The notes: a model not told the origin generated them from the sequence alone. A stretch of 64,000 nt of DNA from Pararobbsia silviterrae (GCF_003628125.1 NZ_RBZU01000005.1:248001-312000), one strand, 5' to 3'. Counted from the stretch's first letter, positions 1 through 10,292 are shown. Numbers and translations: made by a program.

Positions 1-516
1 GCCATCGCGACGGTCGACGCCCGTGCGGCTCGTCTGGTCATGGACGATCACGCCGACTTCGCCCGAATTGCCGATCAGGTCGGCCATTTTGTCGGCTGCA
101 AGCGCCGCCGCCGCGAGATTGTCGGTCGAACATGTCGTCAAGGGAATGTCGCTGTCGACGCCCGAGTCGAACGCGATGACCGGGATCTTGTTGCTCTGCG
201 CCTTCTTGAGCAGCGGAATCGCCGCCTTGCTATCGAGCGCCGCGATGCCGAGCGCTTGCGGATTCTTCGCGAGCGCGGCCGACAGCATGTCGATCTGTTT
301 GTCGACCATCGCTTCCGTTTCCGGACCTTCGAACGTGATCCGCACATTGTTCTCCTTCGCGGATTGTTCGGCGCCGGCCTTGACCGCTTGCCAGAACTGA
401 TGCTGGAACCCCTTCGAAATCAGCGGAATATAGATTTCGTCCGCGACCGCGAGACTGCTGCCGCCGACCAGCGCGCTGATACCGACGGCGATACTGATGA
501 GTGTTCTCTTCAACAT
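1..516 (-). CDS. Sugar ABC transporter substrate-binding protein (RbsB-like), C-terminus outside window
   Basis: Periplasmic sugar-binding protein of the ribose/xylose type (Peripla_BP_4 family). The first 172 residues are visible and the gene runs off the window edge. The start MLKRTLIS is preceded by a perfect CTCCTCC complement (SD GGAGGAG) at 523-529. Residues 1-23 look like a Sec signal peptide ending SLAVA. The segments KGFQHQFWQAVKAG and IPVIAFDSGVDSD are typical of the family's ligand-binding lobes. It is third in the order ATPase, permease, binding protein, 117 bp after the permease. The divergent fuconate dehydratase suggests L-fucose or a related sugar as ligand, but this is inference. 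Confidence 0.85.
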   Translation of the reverse strand, partial: MLKRTLISIAVGISALVGGSSLAVADEIYIPLISKGFQHQFWQAVKAGAEQSAKENNVRITFEGPETEAMVDKQIDMLSAALAKNPQALGIAALDSKAAIPLLKKAQSNKIPVIAFDSGVDSDIPLTTCSTDNLAAAALAADKMADLIGNSGEVGVIVHDQTSRTGVDRRDG

Positions 517-633
517 ATCGATCTCCTCCAAAGGTTGGCCTTCCGATTGCAGCCGTAATGGGAGCATCGGTGTGCTCCCGGTTCTTGCTCTGTTGACATG
601 CGCGTTGCGTGTGACGCGCACATGTGTCCGGTG

Positions 634-1659
634 TCAGATCCTCCTGCGCCGCAAAATATCGGCATAGACCGCGAGAATGATGATCAGCCCGGTGACGACG
701 ATTTGCCACTCCTGTGCGACCGACATGATGCGCAGGCCATTGGTCAGCACGCTCATGATGAAGGCGCCGATGATCGTGCCGAGGATCGTGCCCGAGCCGC
801 CGCTGAGTGATGTTCCGCCGATCACGACGGCGGCGATCGCCTCGAGTTCATAGCCTTGGCCGAGCGCGGGCTGCGCGGAATTCAGACGCGAGGCGATGAG
901 CAGACCCGCGATGCCGCAAATCGCGCCGCCCACGCCGTAGATCGCGATCTTCCAGCGATCGACGTTGACGCCCGACAAGCGCACGGCTTCCTCATTGCTG
1001 CCCAGCGCGAACGTATAGCGGCCGAGCGCCGTGCGATTCAAGGTGATCGAACTCACGATCGCGAGCACGAACAGGATCAGCACCGCGTTGGGAATCGGCA
1101 CGCTCGGCAACAAGGCGCCGATGATCGAATCCTGCGAGATCATCGAGAAATTGTCGGTGTCCGTGAAATAGATCGGCTTGTCCGCCGAGACGACGAGCGA
1201 GAGGCCCTTGAGCAACATCATCATGCCGAGCGTCGCGATGAACGGCGGGATCTTCATCTTGGCCGTCAAGGTGCCCGAGACCGTTCCGCAGATCGCACCG
1301 GTCGCGATCGCCGCGATGACGCCGATCCACATCGGAAAGTGCCAGTAGGTCAGGAACACGCCGCAGATCACGGCGGTGAACGTCATCAACGTGCCGACCG
1401 AGAGATCGATGCCGCCCGTGATGATCACGAACGTACACGCGATCGCGAGCACGCCGTTGACCGCGGTCGCCTGCAGAATGCCGAGGATGTTGTCGATCTG
1501 CATGAACGCCGGCGATGCGAAGCTGAAGAAGATCAGCAACAGGATCAGGCTCGCGAAGGCCAGCAGCTTCTGCAGGGCCGTCGGCGTGAAGAGGCGGGCT
1601 CTGAGTCCCGTGGCGCGTCCGTCGTTGTCGAGTGCTGCGGTATCCGATCGCAATGTCAT
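634..1659 (-). CDS. Sugar ABC transporter permease (RbsC-like)
   Basis: Inner-membrane permease of the RbsC/XylH family (BPD_transp_2), 341 residues, the normal length. It is strongly hydrophobic with about 8-10 membrane spans after a short cytoplasmic N-terminus. Family hallmarks are VIITGGIDLSVGT around residues 78-90 and IGGTSLSGGSGT near residue 275. The start lies 19 bp after the ATPase stop, so the two genes are cotranscribed. It forms the channel for the sugar delivered by the downstream binding protein. Confidence 0.9.
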   Translation of the reverse strand: MTLRSDTAALDNDGRATGLRARLFTPTALQKLLAFASLILLLIFFSFASPAFMQIDNILGILQATAVNGVLAIACTFVIITGGIDLSVGTLMTFTAVICGVFLTYWHFPMWIGVIAAIATGAICGTVSGTLTAKMKIPPFIATLGMMMLLKGLSLVVSADKPIYFTDTDNFSMISQDSIIGALLPSVPIPNAVLILFVLAIVSSITLNRTALGRYTFALGSNEEAVRLSGVNVDRWKIAIYGVGGAICGIAGLLIASRLNSAQPALGQGYELEAIAAVVIGGTSLSGGSGTILGTIIGAFIMSVLTNGLRIMSVAQEWQIVVTGLIIILAVYADILRRRRI

Positions 1660-1678
1660 GTTGTGGACCTCGTGAGAC

Positions 1679-3190
1679 TCAAGCTGCTTTCAAGGTGTCG
1701 CGCTGCGTCGCGAGATGCATGATGCTTTCCTGCGTCGCTTCGTGCGCGCTCAGTTCGCCCGTGATTCGGCCTTCGCACATGACGACGACGCGGTCGCTCA
1801 TCCGCAGGACTTCCGGAAGCTCCGACGAAATCATCACGATGGCCTTGCCTTGCGCCGCGAGCGATCTCAGCAATTTGTAGATCTCGCTCTTGGCGCCGAT
1901 ATCGATTCCCCGCGTCGGCTCGTCGAAGAACAGCACGTCGCAGTCGCGTTCGAGCCATTTCGCAATCACGATCTTTTGCTGATTGCCGCCCGACAGCAGA
2001 CGGACCGGCTGTGTCGCGGACGGCGTGCGGATCGTGAGCAGGCGGATGAAATGCGCGGCGCGTTCGCGTATCTGTGCGCGCCGCAAGAACATATGCAAGG
2101 AAAGGAACTTGCCGAGATCGGCCATCACGATGTTCGACTCGACATCCATGCCGGTGGCCAGTCCGAAGCGCTTTCGATCTTCGGACAGGTAGCCGATGCC
2201 GTGCCGGACCGCATCGCTCGGGCGCTTGATCGAGACCGCGGCGCCCTTGACGAGGATCTCGCCCGACTCGACGGGATCGGCGCCGAACACGGCGCGCGCG
2301 ACCTCGGTGCGCCCCGCGCCCATCAATCCCGCAAAGCCCAGGATTTCGCCTTTGCGCAGCGTGAAACTGATATCGCGCACAAGCGGTCCCGCGTGCAGAT
2401 GCCGGACTTCGAGCGCGACCTCGCCATGCGACGCCGTGGTGTCGGCGCGCGCGACATCGGTCAGCGTGCGGCCGACCATCATGCTGATGATCGTCTCGAC
2501 GCGCGTGTCTTTCGTGACGACGGTGCCGATATATTCGCCGTCGCGCATGACGGTCACGCGGTCCGAGATCTGCTTGAGTTCGTCCATCTTGTGCGAGATA
2601 TAGACGATGCCGACGCCGCGTTCCTTGAGTTCGCGAATGATGCGGAACAGTTCGGCGATTTCCGCGTCGTTGAGCGCCGACGTGGGCTCGTCCATGATCA
2701 GCACGCGCGAATCGAACGAGAGCGCCTTCGCGATCTCGACCATCTGCTGACTCGCGACCGTCAGCGTGCCGACGATGGTTCGCGGATCGAGGTTCACGTG
2801 CATGCGTTCGAGGATCGCGCGCGCCTGCGCGTTGAGCGTGTCTTCGTCGAGAAACACGCCGAAGCCCTTGCGCGGCTCGCGTCCGATGAAGATGTTCTGC
2901 GCGACGCTCAGATGATTCATCAGTTGGAGTTCCTGATGAATGATGCCGATGCCGAGCGCCTGTGCTTCGCGCGGACTCCGGTATTCGACGGGCTGGCCGT
3001 TATGGAGGATGTCGCCCGAATCGCGCGTATAGACGCCCGCGAGGATTTTCATGAGCGTCGACTTCCCGGCGCCGTTCTCGCCCATGAGCGCATGCACTTC
3101 GCCGGCCAGCAGCTCGAACTGGATCTCGTGGAGCGCGCGCACGCCCGGAAAGCTCTTGCAGAGCCGATTGACCGAAATGAGCGCGCTCAT
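1679..3190 (-). CDS. Sugar ABC transporter ATP-binding protein (RbsA-like, two nucleotide-binding domains)
   Basis: Duplicated ATPase of carbohydrate uptake transporters, 503 residues from the start [10 protein letters not shown]. The longer reading frame upstream begins with an Arg-rich stretch unlike the family, so the ATG at 3190 is preferred. Domain 1 has Walker [10 protein letters not shown] (37-45) and Walker [12 protein letters not shown]. In domain 2 the Walker A is degenerate (GLMGAGRTE), as usual in this family, while LSGGNQQK and DEPTRGID are intact. It powers import with the permease and binding protein that follow on the same strand. Confidence 0.9.
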   Translation of the reverse strand: MSALISVNRLCKSFPGVRALHEIQFELLAGEVHALMGENGAGKSTLMKILAGVYTRDSGDILHNGQPVEYRSPREAQALGIGIIHQELQLMNHLSVAQNIFIGREPRKGFGVFLDEDTLNAQARAILERMHVNLDPRTIVGTLTVASQQMVEIAKALSFDSRVLIMDEPTSALNDAEIAELFRIIRELKERGVGIVYISHKMDELKQISDRVTVMRDGEYIGTVVTKDTRVETIISMMVGRTLTDVARADTTASHGEVALEVRHLHAGPLVRDISFTLRKGEILGFAGLMGAGRTEVARAVFGADPVESGEILVKGAAVSIKRPSDAVRHGIGYLSEDRKRFGLATGMDVESNIVMADLGKFLSLHMFLRRAQIRERAAHFIRLLTIRTPSATQPVRLLSGGNQQKIVIAKWLERDCDVLFFDEPTRGIDIGAKSEIYKLLRSLAAQGKAIVMISSELPEVLRMSDRVVVMCEGRITGELSAHEATQESIMHLATQRDTLKAA

Positions 3191-3287
3191 GATACGGATC
3201 CCGCGAACGCGGCGGCGCGATCGCTTGCGTCGGCGCCGCGAGCGGGACGGCGGAGGGCCCGCCGCCTCGCCGGAGAACACGCACTAC

Positions 3288-3363
3288 GTGATGCCATGCC
3301 CATGCCCGAAACCCCTCTGATCGAATGTCCAGCGTTGGGTGATGTTGGGTGATGCCATGCCCA
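3288..3363. repeat. 15-bp direct repeat upstream of the sugar ATPase gene
   Basis: GTGATGCCATGCCCA occurs at 3288-3302 and again at 3349-3363, 61 bp apart, in the 217-bp gap between the GntR gene and the ATPase gene. A smaller repeat (TTGGGTGATG) lies just before the second copy. No function can be assigned; it could be a slippage product or a regulator site. Confidence 0.5.
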
Positions 3364-3407
3364 CAAAGTCGAAGTCTGTGCCGCCCGTCTTGCGTCGTTC
3401 CGTGTCG

Positions 3408-4136
3408 TCAAGGCGCGAACAGATCGGGCCGCGCTTGCGCGGACCGGTGAAGTTCGGCCACGACTTCATCCAGATGCGTATGCATCGCGCGCGCGGCCGC
3501 ATCGGCGTCGGCGTCGCGAATCGCCTTGAAAATGCGTTCGTGCTCGTCGAGCGTGTGCGCGAGCCGTTCGCGGCTCGCGAGCAATTGCCGCGCGCGGTCG
3601 AGCGCATGACGCGAGACCGCGACGACTTCCTTGACGCGCGGCAGCTTGACCGCGTCGAGCAGGATCTCGTGGAACGCGAGGTCGAGCACGTGAAACGCGA
3701 GACGATCGCCGTCGCCCGCCAAGGCGCGCTGCGCGTCGAGATTCGCGGCCAAGGCGTCGACGATCGCGCGATCGCGCAGGCGGGCCACGGTGCGCACGGT
3801 CTCGACTTCAAGCGCGCTGCGGATAAACAGATGCTGCCGGATGTCGTCGAGCGCGATCGGTTTGACGCGCGTGCCGCGCTGCGGCAAAACCTCGACGAGT
3901 CCCGCATGCGCGAGCTTGGCCAGCGCAGCCGAAACCGGGAAGCGCGACACGCCCATGCGTTCGCAGACGGCGATCTTGTCGATCATCATGCCGGGCTCGA
4001 ACGCGAGCGTCACGATCGCTTCCCGAAGCGCTTGCTCAACGGCGTCCGTCAGGCTGCCGCGGTCGCCGCTCTTGATTTTTTGCAGTGCGGCATACGGATC
4101 GCCGGCGACGCTCGTGACCTCGGTTGGGGTACTCAC
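3408..4136 (-). CDS. GntR-family (FadR/FCD type) transcriptional regulator
   Basis: Winged-helix regulator with an N-terminal GntR domain (GSLTDAVEQALREAIVTLAF, then VCERMGVSRFPVSAALAKL as recognition segment) and an all-helical FCD effector domain ending DLFAP. The start is uncertain. An in-frame GTG at 4136 gives 242 residues (VSTPTEVTSV). In-frame ATGs at 4169 and 4205 would place the palindrome at 4163-4174 inside or against the coding region, so the GTG is chosen. It lies upstream of the sugar ABC genes on the same strand and divergent from fuconate dehydratase, so it likely controls both and itself. Confidence 0.82.
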   Translation of the reverse strand: MSTPTEVTSVAGDPYAALQKIKSGDRGSLTDAVEQALREAIVTLAFEPGMMIDKIAVCERMGVSRFPVSAALAKLAHAGLVEVLPQRGTRVKPIALDDIRQHLFIRSALEVETVRTVARLRDRAIVDALAANLDAQRALAGDGDRLAFHVLDLAFHEILLDAVKLPRVKEVVAVSRHALDRARQLLASRERLAHTLDEHERIFKAIRDADADAAARAMHTHLDEVVAELHRSAQARPDLFAP

Positions 4137-4162
4137 TGTAGGCTTGATTTTGAGAAGACATG

Positions 4163-4174
4163 CTAGCATGCTAG
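4163..4174. promoter_or_regulatory. Palindromic operator CTAGCATGCTAG, probable GntR site
   Basis: A perfect 12-bp palindrome in the 206-bp divergent region between the GntR gene and the fuconate dehydratase gene. FadR/FCD-type regulators commonly bind such short palindromes near their own genes. The match to this particular regulator is inferred from position only. Confidence 0.6.
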
Positions 4175-4342
4175 GAACTGCAATCGATGTTGTCAACGCG
4201 TGCAAATGCGGATCGAAGGGCGATCGGTATCCGTGCCGATCCCACTTCGCGGGACCCGACGCGCCGCCGCCTGCATCGATGGGATCCGGGCCTGTTGCGC
4301 GCCGGAAGACCGATCGCTATCGCTCCTGGAGAGAGAGCCCTG

Positions 4343-5644
4343 ATGACGACAATCACCACGCTGTCCGTGCGCGACATTCGCTTTCCCACCTCGCGTTCGC
4401 TCGATGGTTCCGACGCGATGAATGCCTCGCCGGATTACTCGGCCACCTATGTGACGCTTGAAACCGACGCGCCCGGACTCACGGGGCACGGGCTCACGTT
4501 TACGATCGGCCGCGGCAATGAAATTTGCGTGACGGCGGTCAATGCGCTCAAGCCGCTGATCGTCGGCAAGACGCTCGAAGCGATCGTCGCGGACATGGGG
4601 GCGTTCTGGCGCGCGTTTACGTCGGACAGCCAATTGCGCTGGATCGGTCCCGACAAGGGCGCGATCCATCTCGCGACCGCGGCCGTCATCAACGCGGTCT
4701 GGGATCTCTGGGCGAAGTCGGTCGGCAAGCCGGTCTGGAAGCTGCTGGTCGACATGAGTCCCGAGGAACTCGTGCGGTGCCTGGATTTCCGCTACGTGAC
4801 CGATGCGATCACGCCGTACGAAGCGCTCGCGATGCTCCATCGTCATGCGAAGACCAAGTCGCTGCGCGAGAAGGAAATGCTCGATCACGGGTATCCCGCG
4901 TACACGACGTCGGCCGGCTGGCTCGGTTACGACGATGACAAGATCCGGCGTCTCGCGCGCGAAGGCGTCGCTCAGGGGTGGACCCATTTCAAGCAGAAGG
5001 TCGGCGGCAATCTCGAAGAGGACGTGCGCCGTGCGCGGATTCTGCGCGAGGAGATCGGCGAAAACCTCAAGCTCATGATGGACGCGAATCAGGTCTGGGA
5101 TGTCGATGAGGCCGTCGCGAACATGCGGCGTCTCGCGGAATTCGATCCCTGGTGGATCGAAGAGCCGACAAGCCCCGACGATGTGCTCGGCCATGCGGCG
5201 ATTCGGCGGCGGCTCGGTTCGATCGGCGTCGCGACGGGCGAGCATTGCCACAATCGCGTGATGTTCAAGCAATTGCTTCAGGCCAACGCGATCGACTTCT
5301 GTCAGATCGACAGTTGTCGTCTCGGCGGACTCAACGAGGTCATCGTCGTGCTCCTGATGGCCGCGAAGTTCGGCGTGCCGGTTTGCCCGCACGCGGGCGG
5401 CGTCGGCTTGTGCGAGTACGTCCAGCACATTTCGCTGTTCGACTACATCTGTGTCTCGGCCTCGCTCGAGAACCGCGTGCTCGAATACGTCGACCATCTG
5501 CACGAGCATTTCATCGATCCCGTCGTGATCCGCAACGGGCATTACATGCCGCCGCAACGGGCCGGCTACAGCATCGAGATGCTCGGGGCGTCGCTCGATA
5601 CCTATCACTTTCCCGACGGCGAAGCCTGGCGGCGGTCGAGCTGA
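4343..5644 (+). CDS. L-fuconate dehydratase (enolase superfamily)
   Basis: Dehydrates L-fuconate to 2-keto-3-deoxy-L-fuconate in the non-phosphorylating L-fucose pathway. The protein has 433 residues from ATG 4343, preceded by a purine-rich GGAGAGAG. All mandelate-racemase-type residues are present: K217-x-K219 (FKQK), metal ligands D247 (MMDANQ), E273/E274 (WIEEP) and E300 (ATGEH), and H350 (CPHAGG) as acid/base. Spacing matches the characterised fuconate dehydratases. The close human relative ENOSF1 has the same fold, and substrates such as L-galactonate or D-arabinonate are possible. It is divergent from the GntR regulator and sugar ABC transporter. Confidence 0.85.
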   Translation: MTTITTLSVRDIRFPTSRSLDGSDAMNASPDYSATYVTLETDAPGLTGHGLTFTIGRGNEICVTAVNALKPLIVGKTLEAIVADMGAFWRAFTSDSQLRWIGPDKGAIHLATAAVINAVWDLWAKSVGKPVWKLLVDMSPEELVRCLDFRYVTDAITPYEALAMLHRHAKTKSLREKEMLDHGYPAYTTSAGWLGYDDDKIRRLAREGVAQGWTHFKQKVGGNLEEDVRRARILREEIGENLKLMMDANQVWDVDEAVANMRRLAEFDPWWIEEPTSPDDVLGHAAIRRRLGSIGVATGEHCHNRVMFKQLLQANAIDFCQIDSCRLGGLNEVIVVLLMAAKFGVPVCPHAGGVGLCEYVQHISLFDYICVSASLENRVLEYVDHLHEHFIDPVVIRNGHYMPPQRAGYSIEMLGASLDTYHFPDGEAWRRSS

Positions 5645-5795
5645 CGCGGCGCGTGCGGGAAGCGTCGGACGCGTGCGTCGCTTGCGAGACGGCATGCGCG
5701 GTTCGTCGCATGCGTCGTGCGTTGAATCGCGCGCTTCGCCCGCCGTCTTGCGCGAGGCGCTTGTCGCGTCGCGCGGGCGGGGTTGGGGATGGGGG

Positions 5796-8700
5796 TCACG
5801 AGCGGATCACGAGCGCCTCGCGGATCGCGTCGCGCTCGATCGGCGTCACGTCGACGAGCCAGTGTGTTTTGCCCGCGATCGACGTCGCGACCGGCAAGCC
5901 GTCGCGCAGCACGATGCGGTTGCCCGCGATCGCCGGCACCTTGTCGCCCGGCAAGAGCGTCCCGCACAGATTGAGCGGATCGACGCCGGAGATCGCCGTG
6001 CAGCTGTGATCGTGCGCGCGGCGACGGACTTCGCGCAGCACCGGAATCGCTTCGGGCAAGGCGAACTGTTCGCCCGCGATGCCCGCGACGAAACGTCCGC
6101 CGCGGATTTCGCCGCGCGCTTCGAGCCGATGAAACACACGCAGCATGTCGCGCCAGGGCGGCAGCCAAGCGGCTTCGCGTTCGAGTAGCCGCCAGAACAC
6201 GACCCCATAGCGGCGCAACAGGACACGCGCGATATGGTCGAGCGTCGCCGGGTCGATCGGCGCGCCACGGGCGGGCCTTGAGCGCGAGGTCGATGCGGCG
6301 GTCGAGCGCGGCCGCGGGGCCGTGGCCGAAGTCTGCAGTGTGGTCGACGGCGATGGCGAGGCGCAGGGCGACGACGATGACGTCGGTCGCGCCGACGCGT
6401 CGGCCGGCATGCCGGCTGACGGCGTGTCGTCCAGCGGCGCCCGCGGGCGGCGGATCAACGCCCATCGGCCCGCGTCGTCCATCCCCACGGGCATGCCGCG
6501 GCCTGAGCGGCGACGCGCGTGCATCGCGCGTTTCGACGCGGGCAAGAGCAACGCGCGCAGACCCGCGAATCCATCCGCGTTGACGAGGCCCATCGACACG
6601 AGTTCGCCGAGCGCCTGTTCGAGCTCGGTCGGCAGCAGGCGCGTCTGCGCGAGCAGTTCGTCGAAGAACATCGCGCCTTCGCGCGCGAGCGCCGCATGGG
6701 CGCGTTCGGCGCGCGCGGACATCGCGGGCGCCGCATCGAGATGCGGCAAGGCCGACCAGATCGGTAAATGGCGGCGTTCGATCAGCACGATCGGCGTGGA
6801 TCGCACCGGGCCGCCCGTGCTCGCGTGCGCAGGCTCCTCGAAACGCGTCCAGACCATCTTGCCCGCGCGGCACAGCGTGTCGAGCCATGGCGGCGCGTAG
6901 TCGCCGATGCGCGCGGGCAGCAGGTCGCTCTCCCATGCGCTGGCGGCGGCCTCGTAGCCTTCGAGTTGCGCGAGGACATCGGGCAGCGCATCGCTGCCGC
7001 GACGGCGCGTCGACGGCGACACGTGTTGCCAATCAAGCAGGAAGCGCATGAAGTCCTGACGTTCGACGGGTTCGATCTCGCGACGCAGCGTGCGGATCGT
7101 GTACCGATGGATGCGCGCGAGCAGATGACGTTCGCACCATTGCTCGTGTTGCGCGCCGGGCTCGAAGCGCCCGCGCAACACATAGCCCTCGCGTTCGAGC
7201 TGCATGAGCGCCATCGAAATCGCCGATACGGGGAGACCGAGCGGCGCGGCGATCTGATCGACGGTCAGCGGCCCGAACCCCGTCATGCGCGAACGCACGA
7301 TCTCGACGAGGGCGTGATCGCGATCGTTATCGTCGTGGCCGTGGCCGTGGCCGTGGTCGTGACCGTCGCCGTCACGATCGCCGTCGCCATAGACCGCGCG
7401 CCACGTATCGAGGCGTTCGACAGGTACCCAGAGCACGCCCGCCGATCCGGCCGCGCGTTGCACTGCACGACCCTGCGCCGCAAGCGTCGCGAGCCACGCG
7501 GACCATGATGGCTCGACCGACGCTTCGCCGCCGCTCACGCACGCGAGGCTCATCAAGGCCTCATGCATTTCGTCGGCGCTGCTCACGTCGGGCCAGGCCT
7601 CCTCGCGCACGCGCTCGATCGCGGCGGCGTCGAGCGCGCTCAAATCGTCACTCGATTCGGGATCGCTCCATCGCCGACTCAGCACGGCCTGCGTGCGGCG
7701 TTCCTCGATCGGGGCGTCGTCGAGATACGCATACGGACGCGCGCTCAGGATTTCCATCGCGAGCGGCGAGGGCGCGGGCAGGTCACGCGCGACGAGGCGC
7801 ACATCGGCCGCTTCGATGCGACGCAGGATCGCCAGCCATGCATCGGTGTCCATCGCCTCGTGCAGGCAATCGTCGAGGGTCTGATCGACAAGCGGATGCG
7901 ACGGGATCTCGCGTTCGCCGACGACGTTCTCGAGGCACGCGGCCTGATCCGGAAACACGGATGCGAGCAGATCGTCGCTGCGCATGCGCATCCATTGCGG
8001 CGGCACCTTGCGGCCGCCGACGTAGCGCGGCAGCGCGAGCGACGTCGTCGAGGTCCAGCGCCAGCGCACATTGAACAGCGGCGCATCGAGCAGCGCCTGG
8101 ATCAGCAGATGCTCGGCGCTGTTCGAGTGCAGATATTTCCAGACCTCGTCGAGTACGAAGCTATGGCCGGCCGTCAGCGAGAGGATCAGGGCGTCCTCGG
8201 TCGCGGCCGCCTGCAGTTCGAAGTTGAACGTGCGACAGAAGCGTTTGCGCAGCGTAAGCCCCCATGCGCGATTGACGCGGCTGCCGAACGGCGCGTGCAA
8301 CACGAGTTGCATGCCGCCCGACTCGTCGAAGAAGCGTTCGAGCACGAGCGTGTCCTGCGTGGGCAGATGACCGAGCGCGGCGCGCGAGCGTGCGAGATAG
8401 TCGACGATCTGACGCGCGGCCGGCGCATCGAGGCCGACCGTGTCGGTCAGCCACGCGAGCGCGGCGCCGATCGGATCCGACGCGCTACCGGTCCGTGCGT
8501 CGAGCAGCGTGTCGATTGTCGCGCGCAGACGTGCGACGCCGGCCGAGAGGGCATCGCTGCGCCCTGGCGCTTCGCCGAGCCAGAACGGAATGTTCGGCGC
8601 GGCGCCATGCGCGTCTTCGACGCGCACGCGACCCGATTCGATACGCAAGATCCGGTACGACGTATTGCCGAGCTGGAACACGTCGCCCGCGAGACTCTCG

Positions 8701-10292
8701 ACCGCGAAGTCTTCGTTGACCGTGCCGATCGTCTGGCCCTGCGGTTCGAGCACGACCGCGTAGTCGGCATTGTCGGGGATCGTGCCGCCCGACGTCACGG
8801 CGGTCAGTTTGCCGCCGCGGCGCGCGCGCAGCGTGCGGCTCACGGTGTCGCGATGGATATAGGCGCCGCGTACGCCATGCCGTGTCGTATAGCCTTGCGC
8901 GAGCATCTCGACGATCGCGTCGTAGCGTTCGCGCGGCAGATCGGCATACGGCGAGGCGCGCCGATACCGGTCGTATAACGCGTCTTCCGACCATTCGCGC
9001 AGCGCGACCTCGGCGACGATCTGCTGCGCGAGCACGTCGAGCGGCGCATGCGGCACGCGCAAGGTATCGAGCTCGCCGCGCCGGATGCAATCGAGCAACG
9101 CGGCGCACTCGACGAGGTCGTCGCGCGAATTCGGAAAGAGCCGGCCCTTCGACGTGCCGCCGACCTGATGTCCGGCGCGCCCGACACGCTGCAAAAACGC
9201 CGCGATGCTGCGCGGACTGCCGACCTGGCACACGAGGTCGATCTCGCCGATATCGATGCCGAGTTCGAGCGACGCGGTGGCGATCAGCACGCGCAGTTCG
9301 CCGCGTTTGAGGCGTTGCTCGGCGTCGAACCGGTGTTCCTTCGCGAGGGATCCGTGATGTGCCGCGACGGCGTCGGCGCCGAGACGATCGGCGAGATGCC
9401 GTGCCGCGCGTTCGGCCATGCGGCGCGTGTTGACGAACACGAGCGTCGTGCGATGCGCGATCGCGAGTTCGGCGATGCGGTCGTAGACGCGCTCCCATGC
9501 ATCGTTCGACATGACGGCGTCGAGCGGCACGGGCGGCATCTCGAGTGCGAGATCGCGCGCACGCGTATGGCCGACGTCGACGATCTCGCAGTCGCCGTGC
9601 TCGGTCTCGCCGACGAGAAAGCGCGCGACGGCGTCGAGCGGCTTCTGTGTCGCGGACAGGCCGATGCGCGTCGGGCGGCGCGCGCAGAGCGCATCGAGCC
9701 GTTCGAGGCTCAAGGCGAGATGACTGCCGCGCTTCACGCCCGCGATCGCATGGATTTCGTCGACGATGACCGTGCGCGTCGTGCTCAGCATCGCTCGGCC
9801 GCTGTCGGAGCCGAGCAGCACGTAGAGCGACTCGGGCGTCGTCACGAGGATGTGCGGTGCGCGTTTGCGCATGGCCTGACGTTCGTGCGCCGTCGAATCG
9901 CCCGTGCGCACGGCGGTCCGGATGCCGTGCGCGGGCAGTCCCATGCGCGCGAGCGCGTCGCCGATGCCTTCGAGCGGCGCGTCGAGATTCAGGCGGATGT
10001 CGTTCGACAGCGCCTTGAGCGGCGAGACGTAGACGATGGTCGTCGCATCGGGCAGCGTGCCGCCGTGCGCGAGCGATTCGCGCACGAGTCCGTCGATCGC
10101 GGCGAGAAAGGCGGTCAGCGTCTTGCCCGAGCCCGTCGGCGCGGCGATCAACGTCGAACGGCCGCGATGAATCGCGGGCCACGCGCGTTGCTGGGCGGGC
10201 GTCGCCGACGCGAACGTCTCGTGAAACCACGTGGAAACGGCCGGATGAAAATCGTCCCAGACATCCGTGCCGGTCGGGTGCGTATCGGTCAT
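5796..10292 (-). CDS. lhr: Lhr-type large DEAD/DEAH-box ATP-dependent helicase
   Basis: Full-length Lhr helicase, 1498 residues from ATG 10292 (an ATG at 10331 is the alternative), close to the E. coli protein. Walker A is AAPTGSGKT near residue 55, DEIH is the Walker B, and a C-terminal helicase lobe contains CQVGSPRSIAAFLQRVGRAGH. The long winged-helix and Lhr C-terminal domains end with LCGTLLPGDKVPAIAGN. Lhr translocates 3'-5' on ssDNA and is linked to DNA repair. Two low-complexity insertions stand out: a His/Asp/Gly-rich run near 7320-7390 and a Ser/Thr/Pro/Arg-rich run near 6270-6400. The gene is convergent with fuconate dehydratase. Confidence 0.92.
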   Translation of the reverse strand: MTDTHPTGTDVWDDFHPAVSTWFHETFASATPAQQRAWPAIHRGRSTLIAAPTGSGKTLTAFLAAIDGLVRESLAHGGTLPDATTIVYVSPLKALSNDIRLNLDAPLEGIGDALARMGLPAHGIRTAVRTGDSTAHERQAMRKRAPHILVTTPESLYVLLGSDSGRAMLSTTRTVIVDEIHAIAGVKRGSHLALSLERLDALCARRPTRIGLSATQKPLDAVARFLVGETEHGDCEIVDVGHTRARDLALEMPPVPLDAVMSNDAWERVYDRIAELAIAHRTTLVFVNTRRMAERAARHLADRLGADAVAAHHGSLAKEHRFDAEQRLKRGELRVLIATASLELGIDIGEIDLVCQVGSPRSIAAFLQRVGRAGHQVGGTSKGRLFPNSRDDLVECAALLDCIRRGELDTLRVPHAPLDVLAQQIVAEVALREWSEDALYDRYRRASPYADLPRERYDAIVEMLAQGYTTRHGVRGAYIHRDTVSRTLRARRGGKLTAVTSGGTIPDNADYAVVLEPQGQTIGTVNEDFAVESLAGDVFQLGNTSYRILRIESGRVRVEDAHGAAPNIPFWLGEAPGRSDALSAGVARLRATIDTLLDARTGSASDPIGAALAWLTDTVGLDAPAARQIVDYLARSRAALGHLPTQDTLVLERFFDESGGMQLVLHAPFGSRVNRAWGLTLRKRFCRTFNFELQAAATEDALILSLTAGHSFVLDEVWKYLHSNSAEHLLIQALLDAPLFNVRWRWTSTTSLALPRYVGGRKVPPQWMRMRSDDLLASVFPDQAACLENVVGEREIPSHPLVDQTLDDCLHEAMDTDAWLAILRRIEAADVRLVARDLPAPSPLAMEILSARPYAYLDDAPIEERRTQAVLSRRWSDPESSDDLSALDAAAIERVREEAWPDVSSADEMHEALMSLACVSGGEASVEPSWSAWLATLAAQGRAVQRAAGSAGVLWVPVERLDTWRAVYGDGDRDGDGHDHGHGHGHDDNDRDHALVEIVRSRMTGFGPLTVDQIAAPLGLPVSAISMALMQLEREGYVLRGRFEPGAQHEQWCERHLLARIHRYTIRTLRREIEPVERQDFMRFLLDWQHVSPSTRRRGSDALPDVLAQLEGYEAAASAWESDLLPARIGDYAPPWLDTLCRAGKMVWTRFEEPAHASTGGPVRSTPIVLIERRHLPIWSALPHLDAAPAMSARAERAHAALAREGAMFFDELLAQTRLLPTELEQALGELVSMGLVNADGFAGLRALLLPASKRAMHARRRSGRGMPVGMDDAGRWALIRRPRAPLDDTPSAGMPADASARPTSSSSPCASPSPSTTLQTSATAPRPRSTAASTSRSRPARGAPIDPATLDHIARVLLRRYGVVFWRLLEREAAWLPPWRDMLRVFHRLEARGEIRGGRFVAGIAGEQFALPEAIPVLREVRRRAHDHSCTAISGVDPLNLCGTLLPGDKVPAIAGNRIVLRDGLPVATSIAGKTHWLVDVTPIERDAIREALVIRS

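Noticed and set aside
1715-3352. Very long open frame opposite the sugar ATPase gene
   Set aside because: Arg/Asp/His-rich translation without motifs; a shadow frame of a GC-rich gene, like many others opposite lhr, mfd and tig.
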